From: Candidatus Kuenenia stuttgartensis
GTDB lineage: Bacteria; Planctomycetota; Planctomycetia; Isosphaerales; Isosphaeraceae
DNA: 64,000 bases
Direction of reading: 5' to 3'
Assembly (NCBI GenBank): GCA_945865635.1
Contig: CAMBEP010000018.1
Coordinates: forward strand, 18,952 to 82,951
In this document: positions 27,897 through 36,134 of the stretch, piece by piece
Layout of the letters: each line of letters starts with the position of its first letter
Position numbering within the stretch: the stretch's first letter is position 1
Made by a program: the position numbers and the translations under genes
The notes under the pieces: model-generated
The model's database searches: none
What the model saw: only the letters and a program-made list of their open reading frames with translations
Told to the model about the DNA's origin: nothing

Positions 27897-28814
27897 ATGT
27901 CGCATCTGTTGACAAGTTTAGCGTTGAGTGCTGCCGCTTTGGGTGCTGGTGAACCAAGCGCACAATCCAATCAAGGCATAGCACCTTCCGGCCAATATTC
28001 TTCCAATGCTCCTGCTGGTTTATCTCCAGCGGCAGCAGGAAAAATCATGCCATCCGCTATAGCGCCTGGCAAATTTGCTCCAGCTTCTCAAGGGCCTGCC
28101 GCGGGGGGCAAGATTCTGCCAGCCGCTCAAGGGCCTGGTGTCGGTGGTCAATCACCTTATGGACCAGCCAAATCCTTGCCATCCGCCCTAGGCAATGGTT
28201 TAGGGAATATGGCTGGCAAAGTTCTGCCAGCAGCTCAAAATGGTGCTGGTCAATCGCCATATGCTCCTGCCGCTGCCGGTAAGGTTCTGCCTGCGGCCAT
28301 GGCCCCTGGTAAAGGTGCTCCAGCCGCTCAAGGGCCTGGTGCTGCAGGTAAGATTCTGCCCGCCGCTCAAGGGCCTGGTGCCGGTGGTCAATCGCCTTAT
28401 GGCCCAGCCAAATCCTTGCCATCTGCCCAAGGCAATGGTTTAGGGAATACGGCTGGCAAAGTTCTGCCAGCAGCTCAAAACGGCGCTGGCCAATCGCCTT
28501 ACGCTCCTGCCGCTGCCGGTAAGGTTCTGCCTGCGGCCATGGCTCCTGGTAAAGGTGCTCCAGCCGCTCAAGGGCCTGGTGCTGCAGGTAAGATTCTGCC
28601 AGCCGCTCAAGGGCCTGGTGCCGGTGGTCAATCGCCTTATGGTCCCGCCGCTGCCGGTAAAGTTCTTCCTGCCGCTCAAGGGCCTGGTGCTGTCGGCAAA
28701 TCGCCATTTGGTGCTCCAGCCAAGGCTTTGCCATCTGGTCAAGGCGGCGTTTATGCAACGCCTCAATCAAGTGGCAAAACAGGCCTCCTCCATGGCCTTT
28801 TCCATAGCAATTGA
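27897..28814 (+). CDS. Secreted Ala/Pro/Gly-rich protein of long tandem repeats
   Basis: This 305-residue protein has a short signal peptide (MSHLLTSLALSAAALGAGEP), and ATG 27897 has GAGG 7 bases upstream. The mature part is built from GK(V/I)LPAAQGPG and GQSPYGPA-type units arranged in an 80-residue superrepeat that is present twice in full and once in part. It ends in a distinct tail (KTGLLHGLFHSN). Composition is almost entirely A, G, P, Q, K, L and S, so it is probably disordered or elastin-like. A surface, matrix or wall role is inference. A strong terminator follows at once, supporting real expression. Confidence 0.65.
   Translation: MSHLLTSLALSAAALGAGEPSAQSNQGIAPSGQYSSNAPAGLSPAAAGKIMPSAIAPGKFAPASQGPAAGGKILPAAQGPGVGGQSPYGPAKSLPSALGNGLGNMAGKVLPAAQNGAGQSPYAPAAAGKVLPAAMAPGKGAPAAQGPGAAGKILPAAQGPGAGGQSPYGPAKSLPSAQGNGLGNTAGKVLPAAQNGAGQSPYAPAAAGKVLPAAMAPGKGAPAAQGPGAAGKILPAAQGPGAGGQSPYGPAAAGKVLPAAQGPGAVGKSPFGAPAKALPSGQGGVYATPQSSGKTGLLHGLFHSN
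28109..28700 (+). repeat. 240-bp tandem repeat within the secreted repeat protein gene
   Basis: Copy 1 (about 28109-28348) and copy 2 (about 28349-28588) are nearly identical at the DNA level, including third codon positions. A partial third copy follows. For example TATGG(A/C)CCAGCCAAATCC recurs with a 240-base period. Each copy itself contains shorter related units of the GKVLPAA type. Confidence 0.85.
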
Positions 28815-28843
28815 GCCTCTGCCAGGTTGTTTTCTCTAAGTGC

Positions 28844-28880
28844 AAAACACCGCATGTGATGAAACATGCGGTGTTTTTTC
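28844..28880. terminator. Strong bidirectional terminator between convergent genes
   Basis: A perfect 14-bp stem, AAAACACCGCATGT (28844-28857) / ACATGCGGTGTTTT (28864-28877), has a 6-base loop and a run of T on the right and A on the left. It serves the repeat-protein gene (+) and pyrE (-). Confidence 0.92.
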
Positions 28881-28919
28881 ATGAAAAAACCGATTCTGCA
28901 ACACCGACATTTTCTGAAA

Positions 28920-29495
28920 TCAAGTTGTTGGGGGATCAATTCCCAAGTCGCGCAGGTCCGTCAGTGCATGAAACTTAAGTCCATGATCAGAGAAGCTTTT
29001 TGCAGCCCCTTGAAGCCGGTCCAGCACGACAATCACTACAGAGACTTCAGCGCCAGCCGCCTGTACAGCCTCCACAGCCTGAAGACTTGAACCGCCTGTT
29101 GTGGCAACATCATCAAGAATGGCCACCTTCATGCCTGGTTCCAAAGGGCCCTCAACGATCTTGCCCATGCCGTGATCTTTAGTTTGCTTACGTACGAGAA
29201 AGCCTTGAAGGTCGTCTCGCCCCCAAGCCCCGGCCTTTGCCAAAACAGCGCCGACAATCGGATCAGCACCCATCGTTAAACCACCCACAGCCGTGACTTC
29301 AGGATAGCTTTTCAGAAGTTCGAGCACACCATCTGCAATGTGATTCGCCCCCTGAGCGGACAGTGTGACCAACCGTCCATCAATATAAAAACTCGACTTC
29401 TTGCCGCTGGCCAGTGTGAAATCGCCGTGCTTCAAGGACCGGGTTTTTAATAATTCGATAAGCTTTGATTTCTCAAACGTCTGTAATGGCAACAT
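28920..29495 (-). CDS. pyrE: Orotate phosphoribosyltransferase
   Basis: This 191-residue protein carries out the fifth step of pyrimidine synthesis, orotate plus PRPP to OMP. It has HGDFTLASGKKSSFYIDGR at the N-terminus, GGLTMGADPIVGAV, the flexible-loop LVRKQTKDHG, and the PRPP-binding VAILDDVATTGGSS. ATG 29495 gives the usual family length; in-frame starts at 29582 (GTG) and 29564 (ATG) would add 23-29 unconserved residues. It appears to be a single gene ending at the shared terminator. Confidence 0.93.
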   Translation of the reverse strand: MLPLQTFEKSKLIELLKTRSLKHGDFTLASGKKSSFYIDGRLVTLSAQGANHIADGVLELLKSYPEVTAVGGLTMGADPIVGAVLAKAGAWGRDDLQGFLVRKQTKDHGMGKIVEGPLEPGMKVAILDDVATTGGSSLQAVEAVQAAGAEVSVVIVVLDRLQGAAKSFSDHGLKFHALTDLRDLGIDPPTT

Positions 29496-29641
29496 GTTAT
29501 CCACTTCAAGTGTTAGATACGGGTTGATTGAGCCCAATTCGCCCCAAGCCCGCCTGTCTGTCATGCGAAAGCTCCTTAACACCAGAATAACGACTCATGG
29601 CAAGTCTTTCAAAAGGTTCATGCTCAAAAACACTTTTTGCG

Positions 29642-29658
29642 ATTCGTCCAAATCGTCC
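29642..29658 (+). repeat. Direct repeat ATTCGTYCAAATCGTCC, copy 1
   Basis: It reads ATTCGTCCAAATCGTCC. One base differs from copy 2 at 29818-29834. The element is itself a hexamer repeat TCGTYC-AAA-TCGTCC, a shape expected for a DNA-binding protein site. Confidence 0.55.
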
Positions 29659-29817
29659 ACACCAAGAACGAATCAACGTCCGCACATCAAGAAAATTATT
29701 CGTGGCAATAAACTTCATAACATCATATATACAATGTTTTTATAGGATCTTTACTAGAAAATTAATTTACATGAACGATGATTTTCCTTGAAGTGTCGCT
29801 AAGAAGTCGTACGATAT

Positions 29818-29834
29818 ATTCGTTCAAATCGTCC
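29818..29834 (+). promoter_or_regulatory. Direct repeat ATTCGTYCAAATCGTCC, copy 2 (candidate operator)
   Basis: It reads ATTCGTTCAAATCGTCC and ends 24 bases before the regulator's ATG, over the probable promoter/leader. That position would suit autoregulation by the MerR/B12-type protein encoded just downstream. Confidence 0.45.
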
Positions 29835-29858
29835 TAGGAAACGGATACTGAAAGAACG

Positions 29859-30830
29859 ATGAAACCTGTGAATGAACGATTTCTGACCACACAGCAAGTG
29901 GCCGAAATTCTTGGCCTGAGTGTGAGCACGGTCAAACGGCTTGTGGAAACGAACGAAATCTTGGCAGTCAAGACGCCAGGAGGGCACCGGAGAATTTCCG
30001 AAACTGTATTGGGGTCCTACGCCAAAACCAAAGGTCTCGCGTTTACTGAGCAAAAAAAGGCTGTGATTTCCGATAGTAGACAAGATCCGGGCTTGAAGCC
30101 AATCGAAGATTCGATCGAGTATTGGCAGACATTCCTAACCACTTCCTTGATCAAATCTCAGGTAGACGACGCAAGGCATTCTGTAAGAACAGTTTATATG
30201 TCGAGCGGAGATGCTGCAATTCTGGCTGACAAACTGATTGGCCCTGTCATGCGTGGTATCGGTCATGCCTGGGAAGACGGTCGGATCGAGGTTTTTCAAG
30301 AACATCATGCTTGCCATATTCTCTCAGATATCCTCTACGAACTGGTTCGACATACGAGGAATCGAAACAGGCGTTTGATTTTATCCGGCGCACGTCCGCT
30401 TGCTATTGGTTGTACTCCGGAAGGCGATCATTACACTCTCACGGGAATGCTTTGTGAACTTACTCTTTTGGAGCGTTGCTGGGAAGTACGTAATCTCGGC
30501 TGCCACCTCCCGATCATTGAACTTTCGCATGCGATTACGGATTTAAAACCTGCCATAGCATGGTTGAGTGTGCATCATTTCAATGACGAATCACAATTTT
30601 TAACGGATTTGAGACAATTACGGGAGACCGCCCGAACGATGAGAACCACACTGGTCATTGGTGGTCGTGGATTAACCCCGATGATTCGCCAGGCACTCGA
30701 TCAACTCGATGTGATTATGGCAGATGAGATGGGATGCCTTGTAAAAACAGCGGAGAAGATATTCCCCGATGGTCGAAATCATGTCGATTTCTCCAGATTA
30801 CAACTTCAAGACTTACAAAATTCGAGGTGA
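29859..30830 (+). CDS. MerR/CarH-like regulator with B12-binding-type domains
   Basis: This 323-residue protein has an N-terminal MerR-type winged helix (LTTQQVAEILGLSVSTVKRL, then TPGGHRR). Next is a four-helix B12-binding cap with the CarH/LitR signature W-x9-EH (W138, E148-H149 in HAWEDGRIEVFQEHHACH). A Rossmann-like domain follows with GCTPEGDHYTLTG and VIGGRGL. In light-sensing CarH the cobalt-ligand motif is ExHxxG; here that segment is EGDHYTLTG (188-196), so the lower-ligand His is shifted or lost. It may bind cobalamin differently, or not at all. It lies 5 bases upstream of a sigma factor gene, probably in one operon. Light- or B12-dependent control of that sigma factor is inference. 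Confidence 0.82.
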   Translation: MKPVNERFLTTQQVAEILGLSVSTVKRLVETNEILAVKTPGGHRRISETVLGSYAKTKGLAFTEQKKAVISDSRQDPGLKPIEDSIEYWQTFLTTSLIKSQVDDARHSVRTVYMSSGDAAILADKLIGPVMRGIGHAWEDGRIEVFQEHHACHILSDILYELVRHTRNRNRRLILSGARPLAIGCTPEGDHYTLTGMLCELTLLERCWEVRNLGCHLPIIELSHAITDLKPAIAWLSVHHFNDESQFLTDLRQLRETARTMRTTLVIGGRGLTPMIRQALDQLDVIMADEMGCLVKTAEKIFPDGRNHVDFSRLQLQDLQNSR

Positions 30831-30835
30831 TAGTC

Positions 30836-31786
30836 ATGTCCGTTCAGAGACGAGAAGATCGCGAAGGCTTCGGTCAAATTGATGCCGAGATCACTCAAGT
30901 TCTCTCGAAAGAGAATGAGCGAACCCTGCTGAAAGATCTGGCAAAATGTCGAATGGAATTGTCAGAAGCACTCAAGACGGTTGAAAGTCAAACCTCCGAG
31001 AAGCCTGAATCCAAATTCGACCTCTCACAATTACTGACCAACGGTCAGTTGCTTCCCGGTCTGAAAAATGCACAGCTAGGCGCCACTCTTGATAGCTATC
31101 GTGAGCTTCGATCAAAACTGGCACTTGCCAACCTCCGACTCGTTGCCCATGTTGCCAAGCAATTTCGAGATCGTGGAATTTCTTACACAGACTTGATTCA
31201 AGAAGGCTTCTGTGGACTTCTGGAAGCCATCGACCGATTTGACCTCAATCACGAAACCAAGCTTGCAACCTACGCCACTTGGTGGATCCGTCAGTCTATG
31301 CAGCAAGCGGTCGCTTCCGGAGCTTACCCTGTCAAGCTCAGCCCGCGACATCTCAGACAGTTGGCTCAGAGTCAGGATGGCAAGGATCTTGGTTCTGATT
31401 TGACGACCGAGGATTCGGATCAACTGCCTGCCTCTGCCCCGGAATTGGTCCAACGTATTCATACCGCAACTCGTCCAACAGTCTCTCTCAACGCATCCTT
31501 CGACTCGGATTCAAGCTTCAGCCTCCTGCATACCATCAGCGACTCAGAATACGAGCCGGATGACGAGGCGGATCCTGGTGAAATGATTGCAAATCTGATT
31601 GCCGAACTACGCCCGCGAGAACAACAGGTCCTGCAACTTCGATTCGGACTCGGTGGTCGTCAGAAACTGAGCTTGAGCCAAGTTGGTAAAGTGCTCTCCG
31701 TTTCGAAAGAACGTGTCCGACAGATTCAGGACAGGGCCATTCAGAGATTGCGTGAAGTGGCTCTTGAAAATCAACTTGCGATATAA
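30836..31786 (+). CDS. RpoD-like group 2/3 sigma-70 factor
   Basis: This 316-residue protein lacks region 1.1. It has a well-kept region 2 (RLVAHVAKQFRDRGISYTDL, IQEGFCGLLEAIDRFDL, LATYATWWIRQSMQQAV). The middle is degenerate and spacer-like, and the C-terminal region 4 is strong (LRPREQQVLQLRFGLGG, VGKVLSVSKERVRQIQDRA). ATG 30836 has GAGGTG about 7 bases upstream and lies 5 bases after the regulator's stop; an in-frame start inside the regulator gene is unlikely. It is likely an alternative sigma factor for a stress- or light-type response. Confidence 0.88.
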   Translation: MSVQRREDREGFGQIDAEITQVLSKENERTLLKDLAKCRMELSEALKTVESQTSEKPESKFDLSQLLTNGQLLPGLKNAQLGATLDSYRELRSKLALANLRLVAHVAKQFRDRGISYTDLIQEGFCGLLEAIDRFDLNHETKLATYATWWIRQSMQQAVASGAYPVKLSPRHLRQLAQSQDGKDLGSDLTTEDSDQLPASAPELVQRIHTATRPTVSLNASFDSDSSFSLLHTISDSEYEPDDEADPGEMIANLIAELRPREQQVLQLRFGLGGRQKLSLSQVGKVLSVSKERVRQIQDRAIQRLREVALENQLAI

Positions 31787-31888
31787 TTTCCAGACTTCGC
31801 AAATTACGGATCCAGTCCATTACGGATTCGAACCGATAGGAAACCTATTGAATCAAATGTGAACCTTGGGCAAACATGGGGTTACGGG

Positions 31889-32899
31889 ATGCAACCCACA
31901 AATAATCGTCATTCCAACCAATTTCAGCTTGGTGCGTTTCTGCATTACCTGATGAGTGAATGCGGATTATCTGAAAACACCCTGGCTGCCTATCGTAGCG
32001 ATATCATGCGATTTTTCCGCTGGAAAAAAGTCCATTTTGAAGCTGACATCAAGCAACTTACAATCGGCGAGTTGACTCACTATGTCGAATGGCTCGGCAG
32101 TCAGCAGCTTGCACCCAAAAGCGTTGCTCGCCATCTTGCAAGTCTTTCATCTTTCTTTCGGTTCGAGATCTTTGAAGGCAGGGCCACTGAAAATATGGCC
32201 AAACTTCTTGATTCTCCCAAACTTTGGGACCGACTGCCAACAGTTCTCAGCCCAAGTTCGATTGACAAACTCCTCAATGTGCCAATCGTGGGCTCGCTCA
32301 AAGGCGATCGATCCAAAGCCATTCTCGAAACACTTTATGCCAGTGGCTGTCGTGTTTCAGAAGTGGCTGGCCTGAGAATAACCGATATCGACCTTCAAAA
32401 TGGTTGGGTCCGATGTGTCGGAAAGGGCGATAAACAACGAATGGTTCCTCTTGGTCGGCAGGGGAGGGATGCCCTTACAATTTATCTGAACCAATGGAGG
32501 TCACAACTTGCCGCCAAATCCGCGGAATCCAAGAACATCCTGTTTTTAACAAACCGTGGTCGCCCGATACGTCGTAATTTAATTTGGAAACTCGTGAAGC
32601 AGTGCTCGGAATTGGCAGGGCTGCCCAGTTCCGTGAGCCCACACACATTAAGACACAGTTTCGCAACCCACCTGCTGGCCGGTGGAGCAGATCTCAGAGT
32701 TGTCCAGGAATTGCTCGGACACGCTTCCATTGCAACCACACAAATATACACCCGTGTGGAAATCGGCAAATTGAAACAGGTTCATAAGAGCTTTCACCCT
32801 CGCGAATCCGCGACAATTGTTCCGCAGAAAATCGAATTGCCATTGAAAAATGTCAAACCAAAAACAATTCTGAAATCATCAACGCGAAAACCATCATGA
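31889..32899 (+). CDS. Tyrosine recombinase XerC/XerD-like
   Basis: This 336-residue site-specific recombinase has an N-terminal SAM-like core-binding domain (FLHYLMSECGLSENTLAAYR). The full catalytic set is present: R155 (GCRVSE), K179 (GKGDKQR), H252 and R255 (PHTLRHSFATH), H278 (LLGHAS) and nucleophile Y287 (TTQIYTRV). Length and spacing fit housekeeping XerD/XerC, which resolve chromosome dimers at dif with FtsK, rather than a phage integrase. ATG 31889 is used, though GTG 31859 is possible. No attachment-site repeats are seen around it. Confidence 0.9.
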   Translation: MQPTNNRHSNQFQLGAFLHYLMSECGLSENTLAAYRSDIMRFFRWKKVHFEADIKQLTIGELTHYVEWLGSQQLAPKSVARHLASLSSFFRFEIFEGRATENMAKLLDSPKLWDRLPTVLSPSSIDKLLNVPIVGSLKGDRSKAILETLYASGCRVSEVAGLRITDIDLQNGWVRCVGKGDKQRMVPLGRQGRDALTIYLNQWRSQLAAKSAESKNILFLTNRGRPIRRNLIWKLVKQCSELAGLPSSVSPHTLRHSFATHLLAGGADLRVVQELLGHASIATTQIYTRVEIGKLKQVHKSFHPRESATIVPQKIELPLKNVKPKTILKSSTRKPS

Positions 32900-33581
32900 T
32901 TCCTGATCGAACCGTGACCATTAAAACGGACGTGACTTCGATGCTGGTTTGCGACGATGTTGATTTGAATTGCTTGATCTCATAGGGTTGGTACGGTCGG
33001 TCTCAACATTCGAGCCCAACTTTGTCAGCAAAGGGGGCCGACCAAGATCAGACCCCGACAAATTCAATCCGTTGTAAGAAGCTTCCAAAATCATTTCTAC
33101 ATGCGAAATCAACCAATCTTACTGGTAGCAATACGAATCCTTGCTTTGCCGCGGTATGTTTGGTTATTTTTAATTCAACGCTATTGTCTTTTGCGGTTTT
33201 TGGGGCAATTTATCTATATGTCCTTGGTCAGCAAAAACGGCTTCCAGCGTTTGAGTCTCTCTATTGATTAGGCATTGAATGACTGGCAGAGAGAATCTTC
33301 ACGTTCTGGAACATCCTTTCGGAGCAATGTCCTAAAAGTCTGCGAGAAATAGCGATTCGTCGTCCGTGACATCCGTGAACTATGGCTTCATTCTGTTTTT
33401 CATGGTGTAAAGCTAATCAAATAAACGACATAAACCATTGACAGGCTCTAATGGGATCCAATACAATCCAGAACTCGAACCCAAAGGAATTGCTTACCGG
33501 TCAAATTTAACGTATCTTTGACTGGAGTGTAGCTCCCTCCCCCTCCAGCAATTCATCTCGCCAGCACTGAACTAGAATGCC
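32900..33581. other. 682-base intergenic region
   Basis: No gene is supported. A short frame at 33022-33267 (TTG start) has one hydrophobic segment but no ribosome site or recognised homology. The only clear signal is the consensus promoter at 33438-33467. Confidence 0.5.
33438..33467 (+). promoter_or_regulatory. Sigma-70-type promoter for the PSCyt/DUF1501 operon
   Basis: TTGACA (33438-33443), 18 bases, TACAAT (33462-33467). Eleven of twelve consensus bases match, 114 bases ahead of the first gene of the cluster, in otherwise empty sequence. Confidence 0.65.
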
Positions 33582-36116
33582 ATGCCCCACTCAACAATCT
33601 GTTTTAAAACGATAAGCATTGCCATCGGTTTGACAGCCTTGCTGACGGTTCCGTCGAGATCGGAGGCAGAGCAGGATCAGGCCCGCTTCAGCCGCGAAAT
33701 CCTACCGATTCTCTCTGATCGCTGCTTTGCCTGCCACGGCCCCGACGCTTCAAAACGCAAAGCGGATCTGAGGCTGGACCAGCGTGATTCGGCGATCAGG
33801 TCTAAAGCGATCGTCCCTGGGAAATCAAGCGAGAGCGAACTGATTGCGCGAATTACCAGCCATGATTCCGAGGAGGTCATGCCCCCGTCGAAGCTGGGCA
33901 AGCCACTGAGCCCAGAGCAAGTGGCATCGCTCAAGAGCTGGATTGATCAGGGGGCAATTTGGGGGCGTCACTGGGCTTGGGAAAGGCCAATCAGGCCCGC
34001 GATTCCGAAGACTTTTAGGTCGGGTTGGATCAAGAATTCGATCGATGCGTTTGTACTCTCCCGGCTGGAATCCAAATCGCTTCAGCCGCAACCGGAGGCT
34101 ACGCGGGCAGAGCTTATACGGCGTGTTTCGCTGGATCTCACAGGCCTTCCGCCAGCGTCATCAGACGTATCGTTGTTTTTAAATGATCTTACAGCAGACG
34201 CTTACGAAAAGATGGTTGACCGGCTTTTAGCTTCCCCCCGATTTGGCGAACGAATGGCCTGGGATTGGCTTGATGCAGCCCGATATGCTGACACGAATGG
34301 CTATCAGGGCGATGGCGAACGGTCCATGTGGCCATGGCGTGATTGGGTTGTCCAGGCCTTTAACAACGACATGCCATTCGACCAGTTCACCGTCAATCAG
34401 ATTGCAGGCGACCTGATCCCCAAAGCTCATCCGGACCAAGTTCTGGCCAGCGGCTTTAACCGAAACCATATGATCAATGGGGAAGGGGGGCGGATCGCTG
34501 AAGAAAATCGTGTGGAATATGTATTCGACCAGACCGAGACCACCAGCACCATATGGCTTGGCCTGACCATGACATGCGCCCGGTGCCACGACCACAAATT
34601 CGACCCGATATCAAAGCGCGATTATTATCAGCTCTTTTCGTTCTTCAATCAGACTCCTGTCAGCGGCTCTGACGGCAGTGGCCAATCTGCTCCTGTGCTT
34701 GACATGACGACTCCCGAGCAACAGGTTCAGCTCAAAAAAGCATCTTCCAAATACGATGCACTCTTAAAAGTGGTGCTCGCCAAAGAAGTTAAGCTTCGGG
34801 AAGCGGGAATGGTGGTCAAGGATGGCAAATATTCGACCACATTGCCAGTGGGTATTGAATCCACTCTGCGCAAGGGGCCGAATTCCCGTATTCCTGAAAA
34901 CTATCAGGAACTGACCGCTTATTATGGAAAGACTGAACCTGGGTATCTCTTACAAGTGCAAGAGTTAAAAACGCTGAAACAAGCGCGGGATTCAGCCGCT
35001 TCGAAAATGACACGAGTCATGGTGATGGCCGATGCCCCGAAGCCTCGCGACACATTCATCCTGACACGCGGCACTTATGATAAGCTTGAGGAGAAAGTTT
35101 TACCCCGCTTGCCTGCCGCATTCCAGCCCGATCGGCGGATCAAATCCGACCCAGAAAAATCGCTCAATCGGCTCGACCTTGCAAACTGGTTTATGGATGC
35201 TGAAAATCCACTCACCGCCAGAGTGACAGTCAATCGAATCTGGCAAATGCTATTCGGCATGGGGATTGTGAAAACCACCGAAGACTTCGGCCTTCAGGGC
35301 CAATTGCCCAGCCATCCTGAATTGCTGGATTATCTCGCCTCAGAATTCCAATCGCCGATTTCAGGCTCTAAACCTTGGAGTATGAAGCACATCTTACGGC
35401 TGATTCTGAATTCGGCCACCTATCGACAATCCGCCAGTGCACCTGCGGAGTCATGGTCAAACGACCCTGAAAACCGGCTTTTGGGGCGTGGTCCAAGGCA
35501 CCGGATGCCATCCTGGATGATCCGCGATCAGGCCTTGGCCATATCTGGACTACTGACACCCACCATGGGCGGGCCCTCGGTCAAGTCTTACCAGCCACCG
35601 GGTATCTGGGAAGAAGCGACATTTGGCAACAAGACTTATGCTCAGGACCACGGAGTTGCGCTTTACCGCAGAAGCCTTTACCTTTACTGGCGTCGTATAG
35701 TTGGCCCGACGATTTTTTTTGACAGCCCAAATCGCCAGACATGTTCTGTGAAATCGGTGATTACAAACACACCGCTACATGCCTTGATCACACTGAATGA
35801 TGTGACATATGTGGAAGCAGCCCGTGTTTTTGCCGGAAATGCAATAAGGCATGGGGGCTCAAGCGACGAACTCAAGGCGGCATGGGTCTTCCAGAAGGCG
35901 CTGGTGAGATCTCCAAACCCGAACGAGTTGCAATTGATGTTGAAGTCGCTCTCAAAACAAAGGGCGATTTTCCAGGCAGATACCACTGCGGCTCAAAGTC
36001 TGATAAGAACGGGCGAGAGCCTGCCCATGGCGGATTTGAATGCAGCCGAACATGCGGCATGGACACAGGTTTGCCTGCTTGTCCTGAATCTTGATGAAAC
36101 TTTGAGCAAACCTTGA
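33582..36116 (+). CDS. Secreted PSCyt1 (c-type cytochrome) / DUF1549 / DUF1553 protein
   Basis: This 844-residue protein has a signal peptide (ISIAIGLTALLTVPSRSEA). Near residue 50 a PSCyt1 heme site CFACH (CxxCH) occurs in ILSDRCFACHGPD. DUF1549 follows (LTGLPP, ERMAWDWLDAARYADTNGYQ, CARCHDHKFDP, which supplies a second CxxCH). The C-terminal DUF1553 (NPLTARVTVNRIWQMLFG, QSASAPAESWSNDPENRLL, QTCSVKSVITNTPLHAL) completes the usual planctomycete arrangement. The reaction is unknown; by architecture it is an exported heme protein acting with the downstream DUF1501 proteins, possibly on polysaccharides or sulfated sugars. It heads an operon with 36135 and 37583. Confidence 0.92.
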   Translation: MPHSTICFKTISIAIGLTALLTVPSRSEAEQDQARFSREILPILSDRCFACHGPDASKRKADLRLDQRDSAIRSKAIVPGKSSESELIARITSHDSEEVMPPSKLGKPLSPEQVASLKSWIDQGAIWGRHWAWERPIRPAIPKTFRSGWIKNSIDAFVLSRLESKSLQPQPEATRAELIRRVSLDLTGLPPASSDVSLFLNDLTADAYEKMVDRLLASPRFGERMAWDWLDAARYADTNGYQGDGERSMWPWRDWVVQAFNNDMPFDQFTVNQIAGDLIPKAHPDQVLASGFNRNHMINGEGGRIAEENRVEYVFDQTETTSTIWLGLTMTCARCHDHKFDPISKRDYYQLFSFFNQTPVSGSDGSGQSAPVLDMTTPEQQVQLKKASSKYDALLKVVLAKEVKLREAGMVVKDGKYSTTLPVGIESTLRKGPNSRIPENYQELTAYYGKTEPGYLLQVQELKTLKQARDSAASKMTRVMVMADAPKPRDTFILTRGTYDKLEEKVLPRLPAAFQPDRRIKSDPEKSLNRLDLANWFMDAENPLTARVTVNRIWQMLFGMGIVKTTEDFGLQGQLPSHPELLDYLASEFQSPISGSKPWSMKHILRLILNSATYRQSASAPAESWSNDPENRLLGRGPRHRMPSWMIRDQALAISGLLTPTMGGPSVKSYQPPGIWEEATFGNKTYAQDHGVALYRRSLYLYWRRIVGPTIFFDSPNRQTCSVKSVITNTPLHALITLNDVTYVEAARVFAGNAIRHGGSSDELKAAWVFQKALVRSPNPNELQLMLKSLSKQRAIFQADTTAAQSLIRTGESLPMADLNAAEHAAWTQVCLLVLNLDETLSKP

Positions 36117-36134
36117 AATATTGCCCGAGAAAAT

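Larger units (their letters stand above)
29496..29858. other. 363-base divergent intergenic region with direct repeats
   Basis: The region between pyrE and the MerR/B12-type regulator is AT-rich towards the regulator. No gene is supported. It contains the 17-base repeat described separately and a weak -35 (TTGAAG 29788-29793) ahead of the AT-rich segment ACGATATATT. Confidence 0.45.

Noticed and set aside
28057..28845. 262-residue open frame on the minus strand through the repeat gene, plus other long frames there
   Set aside because: They are a by-product of the GC-rich repeat. The plus-strand frame has a signal peptide, ribosome site and terminator.
31815..31840. GGTTCGAATCC-like T-loop on the minus strand, suggesting a tRNA
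   Set aside because: Only 3 bp of T-stem form, and no acceptor, anticodon or D arm is found at the right distances.
31889..32899. Tyrosine recombinase as integrase of a genomic island
   Set aside because: Its sequence and length fit housekeeping XerC/D, there is no tRNA or att repeat beside it, and flanking genes are ordinary.
33022..33267. 81-residue frame with one hydrophobic segment
   Set aside because: TTG start, no ribosome site, no homology; isolated in non-coding sequence.
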